A stretch of DNA of 64,000 nucleotides from positions 20,912,450-20,976,449 of the forward strand of contig NC_134029.1 of NCBI RefSeq assembly GCF_964204645.1. The letters run 5' to 3'. The notes below the pieces were generated by a model that worked only from the letters and a program-made list of their open reading frames with translations, ran no database searches and was not told the origin of the DNA. Below are positions 48,754 through 61,121 of this stretch, piece after piece. The first letter of the stretch is position 1. Each line of letters begins with the position of its first letter. The DNA comes from Tubulanus polymorphus (Eukaryota; Nemertea; Palaeonemertea; Tubulaniformes; Tubulanidae). The position numbers were made by a program, and so were the translations under genes.

Positions 48754-50635
48754 ATGGGCCAAGTTCTACGGAAACTGCACGAAATTGAAGTGGAACGCGT
48801 CGACAAGGACAAAGAGAATGGTATTCACACGGTGTCAACATTCCCAAATCTTACCGAATTGCCGCCGGAATTGAGTTATCTGATACTCTCTAACCTCAAC
48901 GCTACCGACCTTTGTTTGGCGTCTTGTGTTTGGGATGATTTAGCCAATGATGAACTGCTGTGGATGGGGTATGTAATTTAGACTTAAATTAATAAGACTG
49001 CTAAAATTTTCCAATCAATGTAAACTGTGTTCGTAATGTGTCTCTTTGATTTTTGCAATTAATGAAAGCAGTTTGATTAATTACTGTAAGAATATTGGTT
49101 GCATTTGAAATTATCTTAATGATTGATAATATTTCAGACTCTGTAAAAATGCTTGGCCGTATGTGTCCATATACTTCAAGGAGAAAGAACCAGGCTTTTC
49201 ATACAAAAAATTATACTTAAGACTTGACGAAGCTGTATTGACCTTCAATTCTAACCCAAATGAGGTATGATTAAGAAACTAGAAAAAAAAAATAGTTCTC
49301 AGTTTGTTTATTTTCAGAATGAATTATTATTCATGGTTATTATTGGTTGGAATTATCATTTATGGTATTATCAAAATATTTCTTAAATTTCTAGGGTATT
49401 GATTACATGATCAAACATGGACTAATTAATAATTCACCATCTGAGATTGCGCGTTTCTTACATAAAGGCAGACACATCGCATGGAAAGCCAAGCGGGATT
49501 ACTTAAATGATCGGTAAGATATCTATGTTTAAACCATAGCATCCAACAAAAAATTAGTCTTATGCTATAGAGCCCACGTAACTGTCTCTATGCTAATTTG
49601 TACACTTAAGTGCTGGAGATAATTTGAAAATTTTGAAAAATTCCACCCAAGTGCGATGTATAATGGGCACCGCAGTGAATTGAATCGATCAATGTAACTA
49701 ATATTTCAACATGTTTGACAGGTGCTGCCATCTTTCAACAGAAATATTAATGTGGATACACCGCAGTGCGATGTACTCGCAAATTTCATCACCGATTTTA
49801 ATGAAAAATACTGATAGAAAATCTTCCTGTTTTTCAGACGCGATGTATTGGATTATTTGATACAGTTGCAAAGTTTCGAGCGTCAGTTTTTACCGAATGC
49901 TCTGCGTCGATTCTTCGGTCAGATTCACGCACCTAACAGTCGAGGCAGCTATTTACACGTGCTCGTCGATAAATTCGCCGAAAGGTTTTGCGAGTGTAAT
50001 CCAGAAGTTGGACTCCCAAAAGGTAAGGTACAAAGTGCAAAGACAATTGTTCTGGCAGTTGTAACAAGCAGGGCAACTATCGTAAATAAAAAAGGATTTC
50101 TAAGGATGGGCTAGGTATAGTCAAACTGTCACTCCTTTTTGAAATCTGGTGGTACTGATGAAAAATACCAAAAGGAGTTGAAAGTGAAGATGTTGTGAAC
50201 TACCAAAAATACACCAAAATATCTACAGTGAAACAAATCAAAACGAGTCATGAGTATAGAAGATTAAAAAGTTTTATAACGGAGTTCAAAATACTCGATT
50301 CTTTAAGAATCATGATGAATTTCAAATCCATTTATACAAAGTTTTTTATGTGATTACATCATACTTCATGTTGAAACTTTGCTGCAAGCAAAAATCAGTT
50401 GTTTGTCTAGTTATTAACCTATTGTGGTCACTTGATTTCAGATTCGGTGTATGTTATTTGTTTCTCACTGATAATGCTGTCGGTTGATCTATCGAGTCCG
50501 CACGTAAAGAACAAAATGTCGAAACGGGAATTCATACGCAATACACGGCAAGCAGCTCAGGGCGTGAACGACGACTTCGCGGGACATTTATACGATAATA
50601 TCTACCTTGTTGGTCACGTCGCTCCCGAAGTTTAA
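48754..50635 (+). CDS. FBXO8: F-box only protein 8 (F-box plus Sec7 domain)
   Basis: Five coding exons, 48754-48968, 49138-49264, 49395-49513, 49838-50022 and 50442-50635, all phases consistent, 279 residues (human 319). The start MGQ is conserved with human FBXO8 and could be N-myristoylated. The F-box (about residues 32-80) contains LPPELSYLILSNLNATDLCL and NDELLW, near identical to vertebrates; F-boxes dock substrates to SCF ubiquitin ligases through SKP1. The Sec7-like domain (about 115-275) has RRDVLDYLIQL, FCECNP and SPHVKNKMSKREFIRNTR. Where active Sec7 exchange factors have LPGEAQ with the catalytic Glu, this protein has LPNALR, as in human FBXO8, so ARF exchange activity is not expected. 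In mammals FBXO8 targets ARF6 for ubiquitination. An acceptor near 48690 implies an untranslated first exon upstream. Confidence 0.96.
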
Positions 50636-50916
50636 TAACTATTCCTATCTATTTTACCTTTGTTAGTTTCACGAATAGTATTACAACTACCCGTATAGAG
50701 AAACATTCATCCAAAAATAACAAATTAAATTACAGTATTTTCGCGCGTTGGATGAATTCACTGCGTGTGATGGGGGTCGCGTTCTCTTGTAATTTTAGAA
50801 ATTGTTTAGGGATGGTTTACAAAAGCGATTTTCATAGGGGTTATAACGTGCTACAATCTTGTCTATGATTACCTATTTTAGATCTAAATTCGAAACACTT
50901 GGGAGACAGGTTTTGG

Positions 50917-50922
50917 AATAAA
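50917..50922 (+). terminator. Candidate polyadenylation signal of FBXO8
   Basis: AATAAA about 280 bases after the FBXO8 stop codon at 50633-50635. Further AATAAA words occur downstream, for example near 52010. Confidence 0.45.
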
Positions 50923-52757
50923 CTTTTTCATGTCTCTTCATTACAACAAGGGTTTGTATTTAACTACTAAACGTTTACATTGTAGTTGTTTTGCTGTTGT
51001 ACGTGATTGCTGTAATTTATTGAATTGCTCAATGGATGGAAATTTCTTTAGTTATTTTCGTTTTGCTGTTTGCTGTGATTGTTATTTGTTAACCAAAAAT
51101 CAACATCGCGTAAAAATCAAAATATGCGTAAATTTGACTGCGTCAAAAGAAAAATACTTGGTATAAAATACCGGAATGAGTCGTTTATTATGATAATGAT
51201 ATTGAAAATTTTTTATTTACATTGGATATTTTAATATGGTTATCTATGAAATCATTTATGGTAATAATGTTGTTAATTTAAAGGTCAACAAAACATACAT
51301 TTGTCCGGTACCAATGTCCAAAATGTAGTATAAATCTTGGAACATTCTAAGAAATGTGTTTACCCGGTTTTCTCTTGATGGGAAACTTTTGATAAATCAA
51401 TTGTTAGAATTGAAAATGCTTATTATTTTCATCGAAGAAAGACTATCGAATCGTGAAACAACTGAATTGCAATATCCAGTAGACTTTCCGTTATTTTATG
51501 GTCACTAAACGGTTAATGAATATTAATATGTCTTAAATTTGAATTGCTGTATAGATTATTCTTGCTAATGATATTGTAACTGGTTCTCGTATGCTTCGTG
51601 TATCCTTCGTTCGTACGTATATGTACCAGTACGTGATAATCAATTGTGCTGTATCAGCATTTTAACTTATCGAATTAAATTATGATGTATATTATTTATG
51701 ACGAACTGTACGAATGAATCGATTGTTTAGAACGTGTTCGAATCTCTTAACCAACAGTCGTTTAAAAATACCTACCAGCTTTCGAATATTGTTATCCTTC
51801 GCGCTGCTAACTGTAGTTCTCAACATATCTCGATCCGATATTAAATCGTTTGCGAAACAAGTTCTCGCGTTATGATAACTCTTAATAACGCACTGTGTGG
51901 CAAAATTTGTAAGTTTTTTATAAATCGTATGATAACCGAATACATGTACACCAACGAGTGTATTCACAACACGCAAGCACCGAGTCATTTTGAATTCTTC
52001 CTCCAGGAAAAAATAAAAGCCCACAATAGTTTAATGACAAAAAAGTTTATTGAAATATGAGATTTTTATCATCTGATATTTTAGTAAGTTTTTTAGTCAT
52101 TCGACTATTGATGGGATTTTTTTCATCGTTTCATCACTGATTTTGTGATCTACTAATTCATCTTCCTCTAGGATTTTCCTTTTTTCGTACATCGCTATCG
52201 TTACATGGAAATCAAGCGAAACTATCACCATCTGTTCCTTTGACAGAATCATTCCATTCATGTTTAGTCGAGTTTGTTGATAAATGGTGGAGATCATTGG
52301 CGTATTTCGTGGAAATCCATTATTTTCCCAAATCAATTCACAATAACAATTCATCCTCAGATGCAGTATCCAGGATCCAGTTCCACAGTTCTGATTTAAA
52401 TTTGACTCCATTGTAAATGAACTGATTTTAACCCAGAGTTAGCTCTTCTAACTCACAACTGTGAACTGGACCCAGTTGTCAATACAGGACTCCAGTAAAG
52501 TTAGAAAAATGCCAAAAAATAATGCTTAATACTTGATAGATCTTATATTTAACAATTAATCTACAATAATATTATATAACCACTGAATATCACAGCAGAA
52601 TGTACAAATAACTATATGAAACTGGACGGAATTAAAGACAATATCAAAAATTGCACCAACAAATCCAGCAGATAACACCTCAAGTGAAAATTTCGAAATT
52701 ATCTCATCGATACCTTACTGCATGTGAGTGAGGTTAAAACAATTGAACATCATGCAA
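50923..52757. other. No recognised gene; space between convergent FBXO8 and FAM47E-like genes
   Basis: AT-rich. A minus-strand open frame of 104 codons at 52097-52411 matches no family I know and overlaps foldback-derived words, so I do not call it a gene. The remainder may be long 3' UTR of FBXO8. Confidence 0.4.
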
Positions 52758-52763
52758 TTTATT
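52758..52763 (-). terminator. Polyadenylation signal of the FAM47E-like gene
   Basis: TTTATT on the plus strand (AATAAA on the minus strand), about 240 bases beyond the stop codon at 53005-53007. Confidence 0.45.
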
Positions 52764-53004
52764 GTACACGGCCATCATTTGTTTTAGTACCGTTAGTTCA
52801 CTCGGATACATTTAGTTCTGATGGTGTATTCATTATGTATAATGTATAATCTGTGGTCAGTACAGAAGAACTGTGAATACATTATAAATATGCTGCAATG
52901 CACTGAAGTTATCACTCTTTCGAGTAATATTGCATTGGAACTCGTACTGAGTGTGTGGTTTTTCAATTTTTCTCATGAAATGCAAATTTTTTGTAAATTC
53001 TGTG

Positions 53005-56000
53005 TTAAGTAGCAAATTTTGATTGACGTTTTGAGCGTAATTGAGGATTTTTCTGTTTCTTTTGTTTGGCAGCTTCCGCTTCTTGTTTCAATCGTTCTTC
53101 TTCTTCGGCTTGTTGCTGAAAGTCGGAGACTCGATCCAAGAACTAGAAAATAATCAAAGCGCGTTTTGCCAATTATGATACGTTTGACTGATTAGGTTTC
53201 GTTCGATTCATGTTTCATTTGAGACGGAATATTTTTATCAAACAGTAGGTAGGGCTTATAGCGATATCCTTGGCTCAGATATTTGACAGTGCTTAACATC
53301 GTCAACATTTTCACCTCCGCTGTTTATGGTTCGGGTTATTTCTCGGTGAACGTTTTGTCAAATTCTGGCCGGATTGTAACTGGATTAACCGCGGAAATGG
53401 CGATGATTCCCAAATGGCTACCAGCTCCTTGATACACTAAAGATGATGGATAACTGCTACGTTAATGGAATCCATTTAAATCACAGGAATACAACATCTC
53501 TAGTATTAGTGCTATGAATTTACCTCTGGTCGTCTGGTATTCTTCTTATCGATAAATTCCATGAATGACTTAGCTCCGTGCATAGGGGCCAACTCGGCAT
53601 CCTGAAACATATAGATTGATTCGACCTATTAAGTCTGTGATTTCAAATATTTTCTGAATGTTTGTGATAGTACAGACGACATTACGTACCAGAGCATTGC
53701 TCTTTTTCTTTGCATCCGACATTTCTTGGTTCTTCAACTCTTGCGGATCCTGAAGCGGTTCTTCGGCATCTCGCTTTTTCCACATCGGCACCGGTAAATA
53801 CCAAGCACCGTATTTAAACTTAATCCAGCTCGGTTCATACGAACCGGAATACATCTGTAAAATGAAACATTCAAATGACACAATATTGATCAAAATATCA
53901 GGACATAATTAGTCGACAAAAACCCACAATAAAAAAGAAAAACTATCTGATAGTTTGACGTTTCGACTCAAATCTATGAGCCATTTGAGTTGAAACGTCA
54001 AACTATCAGATAGTTTTTCTTTTTTATAGTGGGTTTTTGTCGACTAATTGATATTGGACAGCCACTTGTCTATGGAAACCAATATCAGGACATAATTTAC
54101 TGGATCAGGACACAAGAAATATTGAACATCTACTCATTAACAGAGAAGTCAATTTCATGATGAAGAGACCATTCCTTGCTTTGCCATATTCTTAACCCCT
54201 GCCAAAAGCTTCCCCATAGCCTACTCGGGGAACGGACCCTTACCCATTCTTTTTCTTCCTTATTCTGCTGAGGAATATTCTTCGTTTGAGATTGCTGTGG
54301 AACGGTTGCGGACATTCGTAGTTCGGGCGGTACATTAGTCAGTTCTACGACGTGTATAGGAACGGATAGAGCTGGTTTCGTCTCGTATCCGCTCGCGAAC
54401 AAACTGGTAATCGTCGATTCTTCGATGTTATTGCTTTCTCCTCCTAAACTCGACACCCAGTCGCAAAAATCTTTCGTTACTTGTTTTATGTGTTCGTTCT
54501 AAGAGAAATGAAAAACAACTGAGAAATAATTGTTTGAAAAATTTTCAAGAACGATACTTCAGAAAATAGTAAATGATCCGTACCTGTGAAGGTGAGTGTG
54601 TACGTTTTTCAACTGCTTTCTTTCTGTCTTTCTTGTCTTTCTCATCTTTTCGCGGGAGCCATCGATAAGGGTTTCTGTTCTTATTATTATCCATACTGTA
54701 AAAACAGAAAAGTAAATTAACAAAAAAACATTTAAATTTTCAGGCAAAAAAAAATTGATACCGGTACCTTGTTTTTCATATGTAGTGAGCTATAAAGTTG
54801 TCCCGGCCAGCCGCCTATTACTTTTTTTAAATCATGATCAAGCCAACAACGGAACCTGATCACAAATTTCATTGCAGCTTGAAAGTGACCCGGCCAATTA
54901 GGAGAAAGAAGGTATCATTTCCTTTTAGCTAAAGTTAATTCCATATAAAGAACTACTAGGTAGAGGTGAAAAATGTACTTATTCATTAGAAATTTTCCTT
55001 AAGACTATAGTGCATCTTGACTGGAAATTGCAAACTAGGACTTACTCTTCTTTTTCAAATTCTTCTTCAGTTTGAAATTTATCGATTGTTACTGGTGAAG
55101 GTTGTTGTCTTTCAGTTTCTTCTAATTCCTCGTTAAACTCATCTTGTTCGTCATCTTCTTCGTCGTCATCAGACGCCAAGTTCATCTCAGGATCCAGAAT
55201 ATCAACTACATCTTCAAACACCTGAAAAATAATTAAACACATTGAAAAAAGAGATGAAATCAGAATTTTTCCTTTACCTCATTTTCACTTCTCATTTTTA
55301 GATAGGCCTACAAAGTTACTCCCTAGCTTTCACCGATGCTATGGTAACCCTGTTCCTTAGATGCCCATGACAACAAACACAGCTAATAGCGTGCTGCCAT
55401 CGAGTGGATGAAAATCAAACTAATCCGTTAAACGATCTCTATACTATGCATTCCTTTTAAACCCCTTGTTTCTTTCCCAGTAGGTGTGGGGGCTTGTAAA
55501 CCATACGAAACAAAAATCAATAATAGGGAAAATTTTTTTTAAAGATTTGAAAAATATTCACTGAAAATGAAGTTAACTTACATCCGGAGGCATACATTCC
55601 TCAAGGTGAGGATACAAGGCTAACGGATGCTGCATCAATCCAAACTCTATTTCATCGATGTGATCTCGCCTTTGTTGTTGAAGCGGAGTACACCTAGAAT
55701 AACAGATCTCATGTTTACTGAATCGGTTCTTTACGATAGGTTGTTTCACCGTCATGCTTTCACTGCTGCCTTGAATATTTGGCGACGGGCCTTTTGATCC
55801 CTGAATGGAAAGAAAACAAATATTGAACGAATGAAGCAATCTTTCGATCAAGTTATCAGATATCAAGAATAATGATTTGCAGGGCGGATCCAGAGTCAAA
55901 GGAAAAGGGGGTGTCCACTTAAGCCATTTTCTAAACTTTGCCGCAATTTCATTGTTCACATACAAAATGATTTTTTAGATCTTCTACTGCTAGCTTATTA

Positions 56001-56581
56001 TTGCCACAACAGAACTCTGGTATCTTTTCATTTGTTCAATCTTAATTTTGATCTTTCTTCACAAAATATTCAGTTACTTGAGGATGGAATTTGACCTTAA
56101 CATTGTATATGGGCCCCACAGACAGCACCCCTGGATCCACCACTGATTGGGTCTATAATATAGATGAAAGGATTTCTAGCATCACCTTGATCATAATTCC
56201 ACTGTCGAGCGGAGGCGGGAGTCCATCTCGAAAATCATCCAAGCCATCTTTCACAAATGTCCAATTTTTCCCGTTGAAAATTTTTGAAGGCTCATTCTTT
56301 TTCGTCGATTTCATATACTTCGTCCTCAGCCGCTCTCTATACCTGAAATGTAAAGACTGACATACAACACTGGAAAAACATTTCAATGAATACCAACCAA
56401 ACAAGTTAAATTCGACATCAGCTTGCAACAAGGAAATTTTCAATTGAATTTTGTATTTTGACAACAACACCTTCAAAGACGAAATACAAGTCTCTTAAAG
56501 GACGTACCAAGGCTGAGGCTGTATTTTCTTATCCGATAACATGGGAGGTTTTGTATAAAGTTCATATTTTGCTTCAGCCAT
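53005..56581 (-). CDS. FAM47E: FAM47E-like protein
   Basis: Nine coding exons, highest first: 56508-56581, 56186-56342, 55582-55800, 55046-55221, 54584-54695, 54244-54498, 53690-53854, 53524-53601, 53005-53142; phases agree; 457 residues. Matches to the human FAM47 family as I remember it: PWYRERLRTKY at the N-terminus, NWTFVKDGLDDFRDGLPPP (human NWVFVTEGMDDFR), then EFGLMQHPLALYPHLEECMP followed by a LDPEMNL block (human [21 protein letters not shown] and LDPERKL). The C-terminal part has FKYGAWYLPVPMWKK and EPLQDP. An acidic stretch (about residues 165-190) and a charged C-terminal helix (QQQAEEEERLKQEAEAAKQK) are present. Human FAM47E has been linked to PRMT5 stability; biochemical function is otherwise poorly known. 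No signal peptide or membrane segment. It starts 339 bases from MFSD8 on the other strand. Confidence 0.88.
53907..54049. repeat. 143-bp foldback element in a FAM47E-like intron
   Basis: Two 67-base arms, starting AATTAGTCGACAAAAACCCA, pair with two mismatches around a 9-base loop (CTATGAGCC). A 17-base direct repeat AATATCAGGACATAATT occurs at 53894-53910 and 54081-54097, flanking it together with about 30 further bases. It lies between exons 53690-53854 and 54244-54498. It would form a stable hairpin in the pre-mRNA. Confidence 0.92.
55880..56145. mobile_element. hAT-like MITE remnant in a FAM47E-like intron
   Basis: It begins CAGGGCGGATCCAGAG and ends CCCCTGGATCCACCACTG. The GGATCCA words and the CAG/CTG ends recall hAT-type termini and the element at 29440-29667. 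The ends are not perfectly complementary and no target duplication is visible, so this is a degraded copy. Confidence 0.35.
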
Positions 56582-56920
56582 CGTATGTAAGATATATTTT
56601 GACAGTTTTTTACAAAATTTTCGCTTCACTTCCTGGTGCGATTTGTTCACCGTATTTGTGACGCTCTGTAGTCAAGCGCTGAGAATATAGTGCAATGATT
56701 TATTGACTAATCCACAGTTTGTTATGCAAAAAAAGACAAAATAATCCAAATGTTTTAATCAACATAAAAAATTACTGAATATAATTATAAATATTTCTAG
56801 AAAATAAGAACCATTAAATACAATAATATCTAATATTAATACACCGTTGTTAAGGCAAATGCGAATGGGTTCGAATCCCACATTAATGTTCGAAAAATAG
56901 AAGGTCACATGATAGAAAAA
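56582..56920. promoter_or_regulatory. Bidirectional promoter of FAM47E-like (-) and MFSD8 (+)
   Basis: Only 339 bases separate the two start codons, so both promoters must lie here or in the 5' leaders. It includes CTTCCTG (ETS-type, about 56628-56634), a B-box-like GGTTCGAATCCC word (56868-56879) that may be a SINE remnant, and GTCACATGAT (about 56904-56913), an 8/10 match to the CLEAR element GTCACGTGAC that drives lysosomal genes. AAAAAATGGCGG overlaps the MFSD8 start codon. Confidence 0.55.
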
Positions 56921-59900
56921 ATGGCGGATGGTCACCACGTTGGTGGCGATGAGGATGAAAACCTTGGAAGTAGGAACGAAGAAGAGGATGGAGGGTTTGA
57001 CAGCTCGTCTCAGTTACTGCATTCGGGCTATACTTCACCAACCTATGGGTCAAGTCATTTATAAATTTGTGTTTAAATTTTCTAGAGTAAGAGAGGGCCC
57101 TTTTTTATTCAGGCCTATAATAACCATAACCTGATAGCCCATCACAAATAAGAAAGGAGAACGATTAGTATGTTGGTGAAAAGAGGCCAACATGTTTGCA
57201 CCTTTGCAGGAGCCGAGCAATGGATGTTGCAGAAGTTTGGGCCGAAGTTCGATGTTTGTCTCTATTATGGCTCGCTACAATAAATTGAAAAAATTACCGC
57301 TTGGTTGATATATTAATCTAAGAATGAAAAATACCTAAATCCTTCATTAAAAAAACGTTGGTTTCAACGTGATGGAAATGCATCACACTGCAGAAATTTG
57401 ATAAAAAGAAGTGTGTCCAGGCCTGCTGTACACACAATATGTAGCCTGAACAAATATCGGTGTATGCAGATGATTTCAACAGATTCAGTATGAAAAGTTT
57501 TATCACCCTGTAATGAGAGTTCATACATCAACGGTAAGGATACTAGACTAGTGTTTGGGCTGGAGAAGATCAACTTGAAACCTAAATGTAATTTTCTAAT
57601 TATCAAGAATGCTGATCAATTGTTTTCTTTGATAATAAGAGAATCTCATCATGCAGGTCTGGTGGTAAATGTTGGCTGTTTTGGTTTGTTGTGTTAACCG
57701 TCCACTTGTCTTAGTCAGAAAAACATATGGTTGTGAAAGTAATTTATTTCTGGACGTCTTTAGTTACTCCCTGTAACAGCATTATTGGCTAACAGCTGAG
57801 CATAAGTTGTATCTACTGTAGATGACTTCACTTTATTAAATATGTATTCAAAATTTCAGTAACATTTGTATTACTTGAATTACTTTTTTTATAGTAGTGC
57901 TAAGCTTATTTTCCCCTATAATGAGCCTTATATAGAGCATTAATGACAATTAACATATGTGTGTTGATAGTACATGGACTATTTCTAACAGCAGTCTGTT
58001 ACTTGTCATTACTGTTAGTGTTATATGTTCATTCAGGACACATCATGTCACTGCAGTTTATTGTGTTAGCTTACTATAATGGGAAGGATATCTTATTTTT
58101 CCAGATCGACCTCGTATGGAAGCATGGCTGTTGGTGTACCTAGTACAGTATTAGAACCTCCAAATGTGTATAAAAGTCGTTGGAGATCAATTCGCGTCAT
58201 GTATTTAACGATGTTCCTCAGTAGTATCAGTTTCTCAATCTGCATGTCTTCAATATGGCCGTTTTTACGAGTGGTTCGTATTTTAATTATGTTTGATTCA
58301 ACTCGGTTATATGTATACAGTAACCCTCGGACAAACTGGGCCTGGCAAAAATCCGTCAGAGGTAAACGAAGTCCGAGTTAAGAAAGGAAAGATGAGCTAG
58401 GAAATCATAAAAATGATATATTGTTTTGTTCGAGTTAGTCAAAAGTCCGAGTTTTACATGTTCGAGTGAGGCAAGGTTTACTGTATAATATGATATCGAA
58501 AATACTGAAAAAGCAATTGATCCTAATTTGCTCTTGTTGATCGTTTTTCGGCAGGTAGACCTGAAAACAAGCACTGATTTTCTTGGTTGGGTAATCGCGG
58601 CTTACAGCATCGGTCAGTTTTTTGCGTCCCCGTTGTTCGGATTCTGGGCGAATTGTCGAGAATCTAGCAAGGAACCATTAATCATAACTATTGTAATCAG
58701 CACCATTGGAAACTTAATGTACGCGTACATTCAAGATTTTCCATCGCCACGAAGATATTATCTTTTGGCGGCTAGAGCCTTGATTGGATTCGGCGCAGGT
58801 AAATTTACCATCTTATCTTTGTAGTTTGCTAATTTCTGAAAAGGCTGAACCACAATTCATCAACGATTCTACTATTCAGAAAGTCTGTTATTGTTTTTTT
58901 TTTGCAGGTAACGTTGCAGTTGTACGATCTTACGTCTCCGGAGCAACGACAATTAAAGAACGCACATCGGCTTTAGCGCACGTCAGCGCGGCACAAGCTA
59001 TCGGTTTTATTCTCGGACCAGGTACGTTCTCAATTTTCGATATGAATTTTCTTAGAAAGAATACCAATCAATTATTTCATGTTAACAGAAGTCTTTTCAT
59101 CTCGTATTTTGCAGCTCTGCAGGCGGCATTCGTTTCGCTTGGATACCCGGGAATCGTTGAAATTCCTGAAATACACATCAATTTCTACACGGCGACCGGT
59201 TTTGTGAGCGCTATACTTTCTGTGATTAATCTCATTCTTGTTGTTGTTGTTTTTGGTGAATATCGTGTACATGATGATAATACGTCTCCTTCGATTGCAA
59301 ACGTTCAAGGTATCTTCAAACTTATCTTCAAACTTTTTGTTATGGTGAATTTTGATTCGTTGGTTTTTCTGTTATAAAGTCTCGTGCTATTTGTTGCTTA
59401 ATTCTCAATTGCTCTTTATTTGAATTCCATAAAGTTTAAGAGTTCACAAAACTCATCACTGCTTCTTCTTCCCCTTCCTTTCTTGATTGTTGTTAGTGTA
59501 GGAGAATGTGATAATTTGTTGTTTGTATAATTGATTTATCGACTAACGAATTTCAATACAAATGATTTATCAAAATTTTTTGCCTTAAAAACAAAATTGT
59601 TGAGTCATTTCTACATGTACATATTTCATTCTAATCTAAATTTAAGATTCATCCTCCAGTCAGAGTTTGCTACACAAGGATACTCCAGACGTGGCCAGTG
59701 TTATCTCGTGCAATATTCTTTTCTTCGTTGTTTTGTTTGTATTTTCCATTTTTGAGACGTAAGTAAAGAATTCCACCTTGGTTTATATTGATATATTTTT
59801 AAGTTGCGCGCTAAATGGAAATGTCTTGTCAAAGTTGAACCTTGTGTCACTGAACCCTGCTCTTGATTTTTTGTTTACTGAAATCAATGATTTTTAGGAT

Positions 59901-61121
59901 TGCTACGCCCTTAAGTATGGATATGTTTGGTTGGACAAAAGAACAAGCCACCTTATATACAGGAATAATGCTAGCGTGCTCAGGAGTGCTTGCTATTTGT
60001 ATTTTCATAGGTGTCAAGTATCTTTCTAAAAAGTAAGTTTTGAATGAAAATTGATTCCCGCGCGTCTGCGCTGGTTTACCTGATATTATTGAAATGAATT
60101 GTATTTCGTTTTATTACAGAATGAATGAAAGGTATATTTTATTGGGAGGATTTATCTTTTGCTTGCTGAGCTTCATCACGTATCTTCCATGGGGTAAACA
60201 CTACCCAGCCATCGAACCAACAGGTGCTGTTCATTTTCAAGAAATCATATACCATGTTAAGATATTTGAAATAACGATTGCATTTTCTACGGTTATGGTT
60301 ATTTTTAGATATAATACCAATTCATCCGGATAATGGTACAACTACAGAACCATCTACAGGCGCCCCACCAGTCGGATGTCCTATGATACATTCTTGGTGT
60401 TTCACAACCCCGAAAATCTATTTAGCCCAGTTTCTGGCGGCGACTGCTCTCTTGTCCATTGGCTACCCGACTACCAATGTAATGACATATTCCATCTATT
60501 CAAAAGTGCTCGGACCTCGACCGCAGGTATAGTCGACTTTCCTTCGTAGTGTTGAGAAAAGAAACAACTCCCGAATTTTGTCTTTAGAACTTGTAATGAT
60601 CAACTCTGATATATCGTCATACTCTCTATGCCACCAAAATTGTATACCACTGATATGGGATCTACAGTGGAACCTCGTTACAACGAACTCTGATAGAAAG
60701 ATTCATCGGATATAACAAATTTAGAATTTTGTCCCAAGTAAGACAATTTGATAAATTTCATGCTGGATAAAATGAATTGGTTTTAATGAACATATTTTCT
60801 GGTCCTGTGATGTTCGCTATAACGAGGTTCCACTGTAATATCAAGGTTTGACAATAATTCATTCTTAAAGCATTGTTTGATTTATTTTTTAAGGGTACTC
60901 AAATGGGATGGATAACAGCATCCGGAAGTTCGGCTCGCACTTTAGGGCCAGTATTTGTGAGCTATGTTTATGATTCGTACGGCCCGAGATACATATTCGC
61001 GTCAGTGAGCGGAGTTTTACTATTGACTGTGATATTCACATTTTCGTTGATCTTATTAAAAAGACTATTACCGTTTAAAAGTGCCCGTATTGTAGTCGGC
61101 AGAAGTGTTGGAACTCAATGA
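56921..61121 (+). CDS. MFSD8: MFSD8/CLN7 lysosomal major facilitator transporter
   Basis: Ten coding exons, 56921-57048, 58105-58273, 58555-58798, 58908-59021, 59115-59309, 59647-59758, 59898-60032, 60120-60223, 60309-60526 and 60894-61121; phases agree; 548 residues (human 518). MFSD8 is a 12-helix lysosomal membrane protein reported to act as a chloride channel; loss causes CLN7 Batten disease in humans. Orthology is clear from [25 protein letters not shown]-like [46 protein letters not shown] and [16 protein letters not shown]. Exon 1 encodes an acidic cytosolic N-terminus with the leucine pair SSSQLL and YGSM, possible lysosome-sorting signals. NGT in the 60309 exon is a likely luminal glycosylation site, as in human. 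The 59647 exon start is chosen by phase (TTTAAG acceptor) and adds a Ser-rich loop. Confidence 0.95.
58318..58483. mobile_element. MITE-like element in MFSD8 intron 2
   Basis: The 166-base element starts CAGTAACCCTCGG, ends GCAAGGTTTACTG, and is flanked by TA on both sides, as for Tc1/mariner/pogo-type insertions. Internal words (AGTCCGAGTTAAG, GTTAGTCAAAAGTCCGAG) recur at about 1290-1390, and weaker at about 44400-44540, showing a dispersed family. Confidence 0.6.
60665..60835. mobile_element. Pogo/Tigger-type MITE in an MFSD8 intron
   Basis: The 171-base element starts CAGTGGAACCTCGTTACAAC and ends GTTCGCTATAACGAGGTTCCACTG, a 24-base near-perfect terminal inverted repeat flanked by TA on both sides. 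The CAGTGGAACCTCGTTATAACG end is typical of pogo-related elements across animals. No transposase is present. It lies between the last two MFSD8 exons. Confidence 0.8.

Noticed and set aside
52097-52411. Minus-strand open frame of 104 codons downstream of the FAM47E-like gene
   Set aside because: No recognised motif, lies beyond that gene's stop codon and probable polyadenylation signal, and its start overlaps foldback-derived sequence. Expression data could revive it.
56861-56885. Possible tRNA gene (GGTTCGAATCCC) next to MFSD8
   Set aside because: Only a T-arm-like word is present. No acceptor, D or anticodon stem can be paired, so at most a SINE remnant.
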